Assembly: GCF_001458735.1 (NCBI RefSeq)
Contig: NZ_CZQA01000001.1
Span: 186,001-250,000 of the forward strand
Origin: Candidatus Nitrospira nitrosa
GTDB lineage: Bacteria; Nitrospirota; Nitrospiria; Nitrospirales; Nitrospiraceae
Direction: 5' to 3'
DNA: 64,000 nt
The position numbers and the translations under genes are program-made. The notes under the pieces are model-generated. The model searched no databases, had not been told where the DNA came from, and saw only the letters and a program-made list of their open reading frames with translations. Positions 54,899-63,828 of this stretch are shown piece by piece; positions within the stretch are counted from its first letter, which is position 1, and the number at the start of each line of letters is the position of its first letter.

Positions 54899-55894
54899 AT
54901 GGGACACTTTACGACGAAGGGAAAACTATTTCCCGAAGCGACCGATCTCAGTTCGTTCGGGTCACTGGATGTCACAGTCACTGCTGCCGGCACCACGGTT
55001 GAACAAACTGCGCCCCCCTCCTTGCCGGATGCCGATGGGGTCTCCCGGTCATTCCTTTACTGGGATACCGGCCGTCGTATTACTGGCAAACGCAAAGTCC
55101 GCTGGACCTTTAATCATCCTACCAACTGGTCCGAGTGGCCTGCCGCTGCCTATTACGGCACTCCTACGGATGGCCCTCCAGGAACACCTCATGTAACAAC
55201 AGCTACCCATTGGGTCGGGACCGGACCGATTAATCCGACTCCGATCGATGGACCAGGCAGCACATTTGTCAATGCACCAGGCGGCACGCCGGTCGCATGG
55301 CCAGGCGGCGGCAATGACCATGTTGTCCTCACGCAGTGGGGAGCGGCAACGATCCATGCCAAAGACCATGTCCAGCGTAATCTCGGTGATCCACTGTTAA
55401 ACTTTTCCTCATGGCAGCAACTCATCTATGGCGGAGATGGCAGCGGCTATTTTGAAGAAAACGACGATGACATCACCTCAGGCAGCGGAGTGACAGGTAT
55501 CGCAAATTCGACATCGCCGTTTTTCACGGTCCCCCAGAACAACAGCAGTTTTCTTATGGCAGGCTATGTGCTGCCGACAAAACCTGACATCGACATTTTC
55601 AAGAAACTGATCGAGCTCATCCGGGCTTTCGATCCCGGCAAATTCATTGATAAAGGCGATCCGTCCCCTGAAGACATCATCCGTTTAAAACTGATCAGTG
55701 AATCGCTTGACGTCGTGCGAGGGGGAACCGTCACGAATTACGACGCGTTTGAAAGTCTGCTTGGTGCGGCCAAGAAGATGAAACCTGCCGACCTCAAGCG
55801 CACGATTGCGGGAACGAAGGCAACCTTGCTCAGAGGCCAAGCGGCGCTGCGAACGTTGGAATCCATGATGAAGAATTCGAAGCCCAGAAAATGA
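54899..55894 (+). CDS. Trp/Pro/Gly-rich protein of unknown family, coupled to a radical SAM enzyme
   Basis: The 331-residue protein has no signal peptide, no membrane span and no cysteine. The first 230 residues are rich in Gly, Pro, Thr and Trp, with a loosely repeated GTP/PGGTP stretch (about 90-155); the last 110 are charged and helical (PSPEDIIRLKLISESLDVVRG, ADLKRTIAGTKATLLRGQ). AGGGAGG eight bases before ATG 54899 supports the start. Its last four bases (ATGA) overlap the radical SAM gene, so the two are made together. It could be a substrate or partner of that enzyme. I do not recognise a family. Confidence 0.75.
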   Translation: MGHFTTKGKLFPEATDLSSFGSLDVTVTAAGTTVEQTAPPSLPDADGVSRSFLYWDTGRRITGKRKVRWTFNHPTNWSEWPAAAYYGTPTDGPPGTPHVTTATHWVGTGPINPTPIDGPGSTFVNAPGGTPVAWPGGGNDHVVLTQWGAATIHAKDHVQRNLGDPLLNFSSWQQLIYGGDGSGYFEENDDDITSGSGVTGIANSTSPFFTVPQNNSSFLMAGYVLPTKPDIDIFKKLIELIRAFDPGKFIDKGDPSPEDIIRLKLISESLDVVRGGTVTNYDAFESLLGAAKKMKPADLKRTIAGTKATLLRGQAALRTLESMMKNSKPRK

Positions 55895-57465
55895 ACGTGC
55901 GGAGTCGACGCGTTCTCCTGGTTGGATACGAGGACCAGGACAATCTTGGGATTCGGTATCTCTCCAGTCGGTTGCTGCAACAGGGGCACCATACCCGGAT
56001 CGTTGCCTTCGGCGACGATCCGGGGCCTTTGCTGCAACTCATTCAAACTGAGCACCCCGATGTCATAGGGTTTTCGCTGATCTTCCAATACATGGTCCCC
56101 CAATTTGCACGGATGATCCGTGCGCTACGGGACGCAGGCGTGCATGCGCACTTCACCATCGGCGGACATTATGCCTCCTTCGAGCCGGAGGAATTGCTCC
56201 GACACATCCCCGAACTCGACTCCGTCGTTCGCTTCGAGGGCGAAGATACCTTGATTGAGATTGTTGAAAATCTCGATCACCCGTCACTCTGGAAGCAGGT
56301 TCCCGGCATTGCCTGGCTGGATCAGGGCAAGACGGTGCTCAATCCACCTCGCCAAGGTCGTACCCACATCGATGATTTCCCCGAGCCCGATCGCCGTGAC
56401 ATCGACTATCGACGGCAAGACTTGCCCACGGCATCGGTGCTTGCATCACGCGGCTGCCCATGGAAATGTTCGTTTTGCTCGATCATTACCTTCTATGAGG
56501 CGAACGGAACGACCGGTCGTCGTCGCCGCAATCCGATCAACGTTGTGGATGAAGTAGAATACTTAGTGCGAGAACGTGGCGTGAAGCTGATTCTCTTCCA
56601 GGACGATGATTTTCTTGCAGGTGGAACAGAGGCCAAAGCATGGGCTAAAGCGGTGGCCGGCGAAATCGTTCATCGTAAGCTAGAAGAAGAAATGCGCTGG
56701 AAAATCGCCTGTCGATCAGACGAAATCCGCGCCGATCTGCTGGCTCCCCTCGTCGCTGCAGGATTATGCCATGTCTACATGGGTGTGGAAGGAGGCGACG
56801 ACGCAAGTCTTGCCGCTCTTAACAAACATTTGAAACCGGCCGTCCATCTTCATGCAGGAAAGATTCTGCGCGAGCTGAATGTGAGTTTCGATTTTGGATT
56901 CATGTTACTGGAACCCTGGTCCACCCTACAGACCGCGCGCAACAACATGGAATTCCTCCGCCTCTTTACCGAAGACGGTTGGGCAGTGGCAGGATTTTGC
57001 CGAACCTTGCCATATGTGGGAACCCCGATCGAGCGACGGCTGCGCAAAGAAGGACGTCTCAACGGATCATCACTCGAGGCTGAGTATCGCTTCCTGGATA
57101 CGCGTGTCGACTTGCTGTGGGACTTCTGTTTAATGGCCTTCGAAGGACGGAATTTCGGCACACATGCGACATGGAACGTACTGAGAGGGCTATTGTTCGA
57201 TACCCACCTCGATATGCCCGGTCGACGCCGAGACCCAGACCGCGATGCAGCCGCACGCGCATTGGTCCAGGCTTCTAACGGAGTCATGCTGGATGCATTA
57301 GAAAATGCGATCGAGCTGATCGAATCAGGAGAAGCTCAGACGCTGGAGCACCACGAACTCGTCAATTTAGCACGATTTGCCAGGACAGAGGATCAGAGCA
57401 TTCGGCGGCAACTCATGGCCATGGAGCGTACCGGCGAATCTGCATACGAGTTATTGTTCCGCTAG
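55891..57465 (+). CDS. B12-binding domain radical SAM enzyme of unknown specificity
   Basis: The 524-residue protein has an N-terminal cobalamin-binding Rossmann domain (about 8-140: VLLVGYEDQDNLGIRYLSSRL, GFSLIFQYMVPQ, IGGHYASFEPEELL) and a radical SAM core with CPWKCSFC (Cys-x3-Cys-x2-Cys near residue 190). The C-terminal region (about 390-524) is unassigned. Enzymes of this class methylate unactivated carbons or remodel peptides and lipids. It is coupled to the upstream gene by ATGA overlap. An IS5 element lies immediately after its TAG stop without altering it. Confidence 0.9.
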   Translation: MNVRSRRVLLVGYEDQDNLGIRYLSSRLLQQGHHTRIVAFGDDPGPLLQLIQTEHPDVIGFSLIFQYMVPQFARMIRALRDAGVHAHFTIGGHYASFEPEELLRHIPELDSVVRFEGEDTLIEIVENLDHPSLWKQVPGIAWLDQGKTVLNPPRQGRTHIDDFPEPDRRDIDYRRQDLPTASVLASRGCPWKCSFCSIITFYEANGTTGRRRRNPINVVDEVEYLVRERGVKLILFQDDDFLAGGTEAKAWAKAVAGEIVHRKLEEEMRWKIACRSDEIRADLLAPLVAAGLCHVYMGVEGGDDASLAALNKHLKPAVHLHAGKILRELNVSFDFGFMLLEPWSTLQTARNNMEFLRLFTEDGWAVAGFCRTLPYVGTPIERRLRKEGRLNGSSLEAEYRFLDTRVDLLWDFCLMAFEGRNFGTHATWNVLRGLLFDTHLDMPGRRRDPDRDAAARALVQASNGVMLDALENAIELIESGEAQTLEHHELVNLARFARTEDQSIRRQLMAMERTGESAYELLFR

Positions 57466-58276
57466 GGCCCGTTAACACGACTGCCTCTGTTTCTGCGATA
57501 CTGCGTCCATGGAACTCACCGAGGCTCAGGCTCGTCACATCGGGCGCTGCTTGCCGACCCAACGCGGCAATGTCACGCTCGACAATCTGCAGATCCTCAA
57601 CGCGATCTTGTCTGTCGCTGAGCAGGGGTGCAACTGGCGCGGGCTGCCCAGGCAGTTCGGGAACTGGCACACGATCGATCCGCGCAGGAACCGGTGGGCG
57701 AAGAGTGGGGTGCGCGACCGCGTCTTGACCCAGTTGCAACAGGTGCAGATCCTCCGCCTCACGATCGAAGCCGTCGCGGTGGACAGTACGATCATCAAGG
57801 TCCATCCGGATGGGACGGGAGCGTTAAACAAATAGCCCGCAAGCCCTTGGCCGCTCCCGCAGCGGGTGGACCACCACGATTCATCTGGTTGCCGCGGATG
57901 CTCGAACGGCCTTGACGTTTGCCCTGTCCCGAGCCAGGCCCACGATGCCCCTGAGGGACGCAAGCGGCTGCACCGCTTCGGAAAAAGGCCGTGCCCGATC
58001 CCCTTGTTGATGGATCGGGCCTATGAAGGCGATGAGACGCGACCCCTGGCCGTGGAGCTCGGGGATGTGCCGGTGGTGCCGCCCAAGCAGAATCGCCGCA
58101 CGCCCTGGGACTACGATCACGCTCGGTATACGCGACGGAATGCGATCGAACGGCTGTTCCGCCGGCTCAAAGGATTTCGGCGCCTCTTCTCGCGGTTGGA
58201 CACGCTCGATGTCATGTTTGTCGTGGTCATCAATTTTGCGTTGATCGTGGATGGCTTACGATAGCGTGAACAGGCC
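57466..58276 (+). mobile_element. IS5-family element (IS427 type), flanked by CTAG
   Basis: The termini GGCCCGTTAACAC (57466) and, complemented, GGCCTGTTCACGC (ending 58276) are imperfect inverted repeats. CTAG flanks both ends (57462-57465 and 58277-58280), consistent with a 4-bp target duplication at a CTAG site. The left CTAG includes the stop codon of the radical SAM gene. Confidence 0.8.
57509..58264 (+). pseudogene. IS5-family transposase with frame disruptions
   Basis: The N-terminal part (57509-57835) reads MELTEAQARHIGRCLP, QGCNWRGLPRQFGNW and AVDSTIIKVHPDG, giving the first catalytic Asp. A shift near 57835 then moves to another frame (WTTTIHLVAADARTALTFAL, about 57861-57930), and a second shift returns to the first frame: GQAHDAPEGR, LLMDRAYEGD (second Asp) and RNAIERLFRRLKGFRRL (Glu). 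IS427-type elements can use one programmed frameshift, but two compensating changes suggest decay. Confidence 0.8.
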
Positions 58277-58404
58277 CTAGTATCGACCAATCGAAAGAGG
58301 ATAACTACGAGACCAGCACGGCCTTCGTTGCAGAGTCAGGGAGATAGACAGGAATTGGTAGTCGTGGAATGGCGGCTAGTTGGGGGAGGGTGAAAGCACC
58401 TCAA

Positions 58405-59076
58405 TTATCGTTTTGATTGTGATTCGTCGATGGCAGTTCGTTCGCGCAATTTGTTAACCAGCGCTTCATACGAGCTTTCGCGAATGATCTTCTGAAACTG
58501 GCTCCGATAGTTACTGACCAAACTTATGCCGTCGATGATGATATCGTAGGCGGACCAACGACCATCCTTTAAAGAAAGGCGGTAATCCATCGGGATCGTT
58601 GTTTTTTCCGACCGGAACTCCGTCCTCACCTCCGCATACGGGCCTTCAATCCGTTCCGTCAGATACCCCACTTCCTGTCTTCGGCCGGTGTAGTCTTCGA
58701 TTCGTCCGGCATACTTGTCCGAAAGAAAGCTCCGGTACAGCTCGACAAATTCTTTCCGCTGAGCCTCCGTCAACGGCTTCCAATAACTGCCCAGCACGCG
58801 TTTCGCCATCTCCGCATAGTCAAATCTGTCGGCGGCAATGTCTTCCAACTGGTGACGACGCTGCTCCTGCTTGCTCGGGTCTTTCAGCTTAGGATCGTCC
58901 AGGACGCGGAGCACCTGGGTGACGGTCTCGCGCACCGCTTGCATCGGGATCTCTGTGCCTTGCGAAGAGGCAGACACAGAAAAAGGTGCGGCAAGCACAA
59001 CGATAAGCCCAACCGTCAGCAAACGCCATGCGCCACCTCCTGTCTTACCCAGACTCAATACATGTAAGTCGTTCAT
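58405..59076 (-). CDS. MlaC/HpnM-like periplasmic protein, second copy
   Basis: The 223-residue protein has a signal peptide (to about residue 38) and an MlaC domain with DRFDYAEMAKRVLGSYWKPLTEAQRKEFVELYRSFL and AYDIIIDGISLVSNYRSQFQKII. It parallels the operon mlaC but has a longer tail (TAIDESQSKR). The toluene-tolerance family includes HpnM of hopanoid clusters, so this could serve hopanoid or phospholipid movement. ATG 59076 is preferred over a TTG 27 bases upstream. No mlaE or mlaF lies beside it. Confidence 0.9.
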   Translation of the reverse strand: MNDLHVLSLGKTGGGAWRLLTVGLIVVLAAPFSVSASSQGTEIPMQAVRETVTQVLRVLDDPKLKDPSKQEQRRHQLEDIAADRFDYAEMAKRVLGSYWKPLTEAQRKEFVELYRSFLSDKYAGRIEDYTGRRQEVGYLTERIEGPYAEVRTEFRSEKTTIPMDYRLSLKDGRWSAYDIIIDGISLVSNYRSQFQKIIRESSYEALVNKLRERTAIDESQSKR

Positions 59077-59713
59077 CTTCTGTAGGTCGTCAATCCAAGG
59101 CAAACGCTGCTTTTAAGTCTACACGAGACAACGCCACTTTCCCATTCTCGGCCGTAACATGTTGCTCCTTCACCCAAACTGACCTGATAGCGTGGACCCT
59201 GCTTGGATACCTTGGCAAGTCGGTACTGATCTCAATGAGCTTGGCAACTGATATTATCCCATTCCTCTCAAGCCAGACAATTCTACGCACGGAAAGCCTC
59301 CTGATCCCCTGCTCGACATGACGTGATCGCCCACCTATGCATGTATCCAGCAAAGCCGCCGTCAAAACAAATCCGACCTCCACCTACGTGCTCCCGTGAG
59401 ATCGCCAAGGGTCAGCAACGGGACAGAACAGGAATCTCACCGAAATTGAGGGAACAATGCCACGGGGTAGCGGCGCAGTCCGCAGCAAAAGAACCAATGG
59501 ATACATAAACAAACCGGCTGCTGACGAATCTGAGTTATGAATCCTTTTTTGCTGGTCGGTCTCACAAGGGTAGCGAATGAGTCGGAGACTTCACGGAAAT
59601 GGACCGAGGCTTCCTTGGGACACCGGATTGAACTGTTGGGACATGGTCAGCCGACCGACATGGTTGCAGTCAGATACCCACGATTCCATTCGCCATCGAG
59701 AAAGGGAGTGATT
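59077..59713. other. Gene-free region between divergent genes
   Basis: Over 600 bases with no supported gene. Short frames have no family resemblance. It should hold promoters for the MlaC-like gene and the tetrahaem cytochrome gene. Confidence 0.4.
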
Positions 59714-61120
59714 ATGCATGTGCAGAAGAGAGTAGTTGTCGGAGCCATGGTCCTCACACTGGGTATGGTGATGTTCTCACCCCCTCTTCTCTTTGCGAGC
59801 GATCTCTCTCGCGCAAAGGAGCTCATCCAGGGGACCTGTGCCCATTGTCACCGATTCGAGGGTGTTGCGGAATCACGGTTCAAACTTCACGCTCCTGACT
59901 TGATCTGGGCAGGCAGCAAATATCAACGATCCTGGCTCATTCGTTGGCTGACCGGGAAAGAGGCTCCGCTCTACGCGAAGGGGTATCTGTGGGATCTCAC
60001 GAACGTTCCGACCAAACACCTGATCGTCACGGAGCCGGAGGCGAATGCCCTTGCCGACTATTTTGCCGAACACCACAAAGATCCGCGTGTGACCGTTGGG
60101 GCATTTGATGTAGCGAAGGTCACGAAGTTCGATGTCAAACTTGGCGCAGCCGCATTTAAAGCGCATGCGTGCTTGGGCTGCCATACGATCGAAGAACACG
60201 GCAAATTGATCGGAGGACCGCAGAGCGCGGCGCTGCAACATGCCGGCCGGCGGTATAACGCAGACTGGCTGTATCGTTTCGGCCTGAATCCGCAAGACTT
60301 CACCACCCATAACGGGGAATTTCTCGCTGATGCGACCGACGCGCAATTGCGGGCGGTGATCGGCTACCTTGCCGTACAAGGGCTTGAGGACTTCAAGTAC
60401 TATGAGCCCTGGACCAGTCCAGAGTTCACCAATGCGAGCGTGGATCGAGGCAAAACGCTCTACAAGGAATATTGTGCGCAGTGCCATGGATTTACAGGCA
60501 AGGGTGACGGTCCCGCCGCATCCGGAATTGAGCCGAAACCGGCCGTGCATGCCAACATCCCCTTCGACAAACTGCCGATGGACTATCTCTACAACGTGAT
60601 CAACCATGGCGGCCCCGCCATCGGCAAGTCGCCGAACATGCCGTACTGGGGATTGACCATCGGGCAGCAGGGCGTAGCCGACGTGATCGCGTACCTGAAA
60701 GTGACCTTCAAGGGCGTGCCTGAGATGGCTACGTCCCCGAGCGGAGGTCAAGGCAGTGCCTGTATGCAGCCGCGCAAGACGGCCAAAGCGCCGAGTGAGT
60801 TCCTCACCAAGACAAATGCACTGCCGTCATCTTCCACTGCCGTTCAGGCGGGGAAGGAACTGTTTCTCAGGACAGCCCAGCCTGTTGCCTGCGTCATGTG
60901 CCATGGCGAACAGGGGGACGGCAAAGGCGTGATGGGAGCTGCGTTCGTGCCACCGCCACGAAACTTTACCTGTGGAGCGATGATGCGCGAGATCCCGGAC
61001 GGCCAACTATTCTGGATCATCAAAAACGGCTCGCCGGGAACCGGGATGATGTCATTCGCGTCATTACCGGACGAACAGGTCTGGCAGCTGATTCACTATA
61101 TTCGAAGTCTTGCAAAGTGA
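59714..61120 (+). CDS. Periplasmic tetrahaem cytochrome c
   Basis: The 468-residue protein has a signal peptide (to about residue 29, FAS) and four haem sites: CAHCH (42-46), CLGCH, CAQCH and CVMCH. The domains resemble class I cytochromes c; sites 1, 2 and 4 are followed by candidate axial Met or His. WLTGKEAPLYAKGYLWDL and PWTSPEFTNASVDRGK look lineage-type. GGGAG lies five bases before ATG 59714, preferred over an upstream ATG at 59537. Two cupredoxin-like genes follow on the same strand, so it is probably part of an electron-transfer or copper-related group. Confidence 0.93.
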   Translation: MHVQKRVVVGAMVLTLGMVMFSPPLLFASDLSRAKELIQGTCAHCHRFEGVAESRFKLHAPDLIWAGSKYQRSWLIRWLTGKEAPLYAKGYLWDLTNVPTKHLIVTEPEANALADYFAEHHKDPRVTVGAFDVAKVTKFDVKLGAAAFKAHACLGCHTIEEHGKLIGGPQSAALQHAGRRYNADWLYRFGLNPQDFTTHNGEFLADATDAQLRAVIGYLAVQGLEDFKYYEPWTSPEFTNASVDRGKTLYKEYCAQCHGFTGKGDGPAASGIEPKPAVHANIPFDKLPMDYLYNVINHGGPAIGKSPNMPYWGLTIGQQGVADVIAYLKVTFKGVPEMATSPSGGQGSACMQPRKTAKAPSEFLTKTNALPSSSTAVQAGKELFLRTAQPVACVMCHGEQGDGKGVMGAAFVPPPRNFTCGAMMREIPDGQLFWIIKNGSPGTGMMSFASLPDEQVWQLIHYIRSLAK

Positions 61121-61296
61121 TTGCGCCCATGCAGTGCGTGCGAGTTCGATGAATGGGCAGAGCGGCACGCCGCTTCAGTTGGGAAGATCTTCTGGAAGGG
61201 GGTGGTTGGGCGAGTACAGACGTGTGGGGTCTGAAGACAGTAATAAGAAATGATACGGGGTGAACAGTGCTCTATCATCATACAAAGGAGGCAGAA

Positions 61297-61791
61297 ATGG
61301 GTGTCCGAAGAAAGGGGCCGGCTTTGTTGGTCGTTCCGCTGGCGGCTGCAGTATTGACGGCCTGGAGTGGTGGGTCCAGCATGGTATTCGCACAGGCCAA
61401 GGGGATGGAGGCCCCACCCTCAAAACTGGAGATCACCATCAAGGACCGGCAGCACGGCTATGAGACGGCAGGGTTCACGATGCCTTCGCAGGAGACGATC
61501 GTCGTCGTCCGAAACCAGGATTCCGTGACCCACGGCTTAGCGTCCACGTTGTTCAAAAACCTGGCGGTGAAGGTGGAGGGAGGGACAGAGGTCCGAGGCA
61601 AACAATTCAAATCGTTTCATGTCGACGCAGGAAAGACCATGACGCTCCGCTTCTCCACAGCGCCCTCAAATTTTGACCCGCAAACCGGTGGAGCTGAAAG
61701 TATTCGGCACGCACTGTGGTGTGACATTCATCCTGACGTCAAAGGTGAATTGTTCGTGATCGAAACACGAGGCGACATCGGAGGGGGCTGA
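61297..61791 (+). CDS. Cupredoxin-like exported protein lacking the axial methionine
   Basis: The 164-residue protein has a signal peptide (to about residue 33) and one cupredoxin fold. The copper ligands seen are His79 (SVTHG) and Cys142/His145 (WCDIHPDVKG); the position usually held by Met is Val148, which would tune or weaken the copper site. AAGGAGG lies before ATG 61297. It follows the tetrahaem cytochrome gene. Confidence 0.88.
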   Translation: MGVRRKGPALLVVPLAAAVLTAWSGGSSMVFAQAKGMEAPPSKLEITIKDRQHGYETAGFTMPSQETIVVVRNQDSVTHGLASTLFKNLAVKVEGGTEVRGKQFKSFHVDAGKTMTLRFSTAPSNFDPQTGGAESIRHALWCDIHPDVKGELFVIETRGDIGGG

Positions 61792-62146
61792 GCCGGAACT
61801 ACGTTCCGGTCCGACACCTACTCCTCCTACCGAGTAGAATCAGGGAGCCTCCCTCTAGAGGGGGAAGGACAATGAGGATTCCAGTCCTGGCCGGCAAGCG
61901 ATCGCGTGAAACTGAGCCAGGACTGGCGATCCTGTTCTTGGATGCGTGATGGGATGTGCCGATGAGCGGCTAGCAGGCTGTTGACAAAGTCCACCAGCGG
62001 CGTTCTCGCCTCGCTGGATGGCCTTTCTGAACAGCCTGGGCGGTATTCTCCAGACGTTCGTGACCTCAGGCAGAGCTCCATTTCCGAGCTCGTTCTTGGG
62101 TTTGCCACCACACTGCGAGCCAGTCGATGCGTAAAGGGGACAACGG
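61792..62146. other. Intergenic region containing repeat copy C
   Basis: It holds the dispersed repeat at 61974-62038 and no supported gene. A short GGGAGCCTCCC palindrome lies near 61844-61855. Confidence 0.4.
61974..62038. repeat. Dispersed CAGGCTGTT inverted repeat, copy C
   Basis: The 65-bp unit has ends CAGGCTGTTGACAAAGTCC and GGCCTTTCTGAACAGCCTG. It is the reverse complement of the core of copy B and also matches copy A at 750-813. Confidence 0.75.
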
Positions 62147-62611
62147 ATGAAGGAACGGGAGAGGCTCTACACTCGAGCCGTGGGTGCATGGCTTGGATGT
62201 GTGATCGCCGCTGGAGCGATGATCTGGCCATCGACCGGATCGGCGAAGGAGATTCTGTTCGTGGCTCGTGATCTCGACGATCAGCAGGCGGTGTGGCTTC
62301 CCAGAGACATTATCCTCCAACCAAGTACAGATTTCACAGAGCCGTTGATCTTTCGGTTTGACAATCCAACGGCAAGGACTCACGTATTCGAAGCACCGGG
62401 GTTATTGGAGTCCGTAGAGGAGGGCGGCCTTCGGATCAGCAGACCCATTCGGATTACCATTGCGCCAGACGAGACCGAACAGATCGTCGTAGATAGGAGT
62501 CGCATCACGAGGGATGCGCTTACTGAGGGGAAGCCGGTCACCTATCGCTTCTACTGTCCTCTTCATCGGGCCGATGACGACATGGGAGGAAGCATCACCG
62601 TAATGAAGTAG
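62147..62611 (+). CDS. Cupredoxin-like exported protein with full copper ligand set
   Basis: The 154-residue protein has a signal peptide (to about residue 33, GSA) and a cupredoxin fold with His79 (ARTHVFEA), Cys137/His140 (FYCPLH) and Met146, the four ligands of a type 1 copper site, although the Cys-to-Met spacing is unusual. It is the second cupredoxin in 1 kb, with the repeat element between. Confidence 0.87.
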   Translation: MKERERLYTRAVGAWLGCVIAAGAMIWPSTGSAKEILFVARDLDDQQAVWLPRDIILQPSTDFTEPLIFRFDNPTARTHVFEAPGLLESVEEGGLRISRPIRITIAPDETEQIVVDRSRITRDALTEGKPVTYRFYCPLHRADDDMGGSITVMK

Positions 62612-62629
62612 TTAGGGACAGAGAGCGGC

Positions 62630-62944
62630 CATAGGTTCGACATGCAATGCAACGCACACGGGATCGAGCACCGCCTCACCAAGATCAAGCCTCCCTGGAC
62701 GAATGGCCAGGTGGAACGCATGAACCGAACGATCAAGGATGCCACCCTCAAACGCGATCATGACGACAACCATCGTCAGCTTGAAGCCCACCTGCACGAC
62801 TTTATCAACGCCTATAACTATGGGCGGCGGCTCAAAACCCTCAAAGGCCTCACGCCCTTCGAATACATCGGTAACATCTGGACACAAGAACCAGAACGTT
62901 TCACCGCTAACCCACCCCATCAAATGCTGGGACTAAACACCTAG
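62630..62944 (+). pseudogene. IS481-family transposase C-terminal stump
   Basis: It reads RFDMQCNAHGIEHRLTKIK, then PPWTNGQVERMNRTIKD (with the catalytic Glu), LEAHLHDFINAYNYGRRLKTL and TPFEYIGNIW...ERF. This is the last third of an IS481-type transposase. The upstream two-thirds, including both Asp residues, are missing. It is unrelated in sequence detail to the intact element at 9345-10294. Confidence 0.85.
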
Positions 62945-63121
62945 CCCTATTCCTACGCACAGACAATGAAGCCGTGTTTGTCTTCTACTGGTTTCGACTC
63001 GGCCTCTCACTGTTGGGGATCCACTGCTAACGAAACGCGCCCACAGGAGAAGCCTTCCACCCCCATGGTCAAGCCTCCTCACTTGACAGTCTCTCCCCTC
63101 CCCCGTACGCTGAACAACATC

Positions 63122-63823
63122 ATGGAAGCGACTGCGGGTAAGAAAATCCTGGTCGTTGAAGACGAGCAGGATATTGCACAACTCGTCCAGCACTACTTAC
63201 AGAAAGACGGCTTTCGATCGGTCACGGCCATAAACGGGGTCGAGGCCTTGAAGAAGGTCAAGGCAGAGCAGCCGGACCTCATCGTCCTGGATCTGATGCT
63301 GCCTGAGATGGATGGACTCGAAGTCTGCAAGCGCGTGCGTTCCGCGCCGGAGACTGCGATGCTTCCCATCATTATGCTGACGGCCAAAGCTGAAGAGTCC
63401 GACACGATCGTCGGTTTGGAATTGGGGGCCGATGACTACGTCACCAAACCCTTCAGCCCCAAAGCACTGGTTGCCCGCGTGAAAGCGCTCCTGCGTCGGA
63501 TTGATCGTACCCCGTCAACCGGAGCGGAGCACTACCGGTATGGTGCGTTGACGATGAATTCGACTCGGCATGAGGTCAGCCTCAATCAGGAGGAGGTACC
63601 TTTGACGGCCAAGGAATTCGGCCTCCTCGAGCACCTCCTTCGTCATCGTGGTCGTGTACTCACACGGGAGGTGCTGCTCAATGCCGTCTGGGGATATGAC
63701 TACTATGGCACAACCCGAACAGTGGACGTGCATATCCGCCGGCTGAAGCAGAAGCTGCCACCCCTGGAAGATGCCATCGTGTCCGTGAAGTCCCTCGGGT
63801 ATAAACTGAAAGACTCAGATTGA
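63122..63823 (+). CDS. PhoB/OmpR-type response regulator
   Basis: The 233-residue regulator has a receiver domain with acidic residues Glu13-Asp14, Asp57 (LIVLDLMLPEMDG) and Lys109 (YVTKPF), and a winged-helix DNA-binding domain (LTAKEFGLLEHLLRHRGRVLTREVLLNAVWG, RTVDVHIRRLKQKL). The family member is closest in pattern to PhoB, the phosphate-starvation regulator, but the signal cannot be told from sequence. ATG 63122 is chosen; no strong ribosome binding site is seen. It is followed by a kinase gene five bases on. Confidence 0.93.
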   Translation: MEATAGKKILVVEDEQDIAQLVQHYLQKDGFRSVTAINGVEALKKVKAEQPDLIVLDLMLPEMDGLEVCKRVRSAPETAMLPIIMLTAKAEESDTIVGLELGADDYVTKPFSPKALVARVKALLRRIDRTPSTGAEHYRYGALTMNSTRHEVSLNQEEVPLTAKEFGLLEHLLRHRGRVLTREVLLNAVWGYDYYGTTRTVDVHIRRLKQKLPPLEDAIVSVKSLGYKLKDSD

Positions 63824-63828
63824 TCGCC

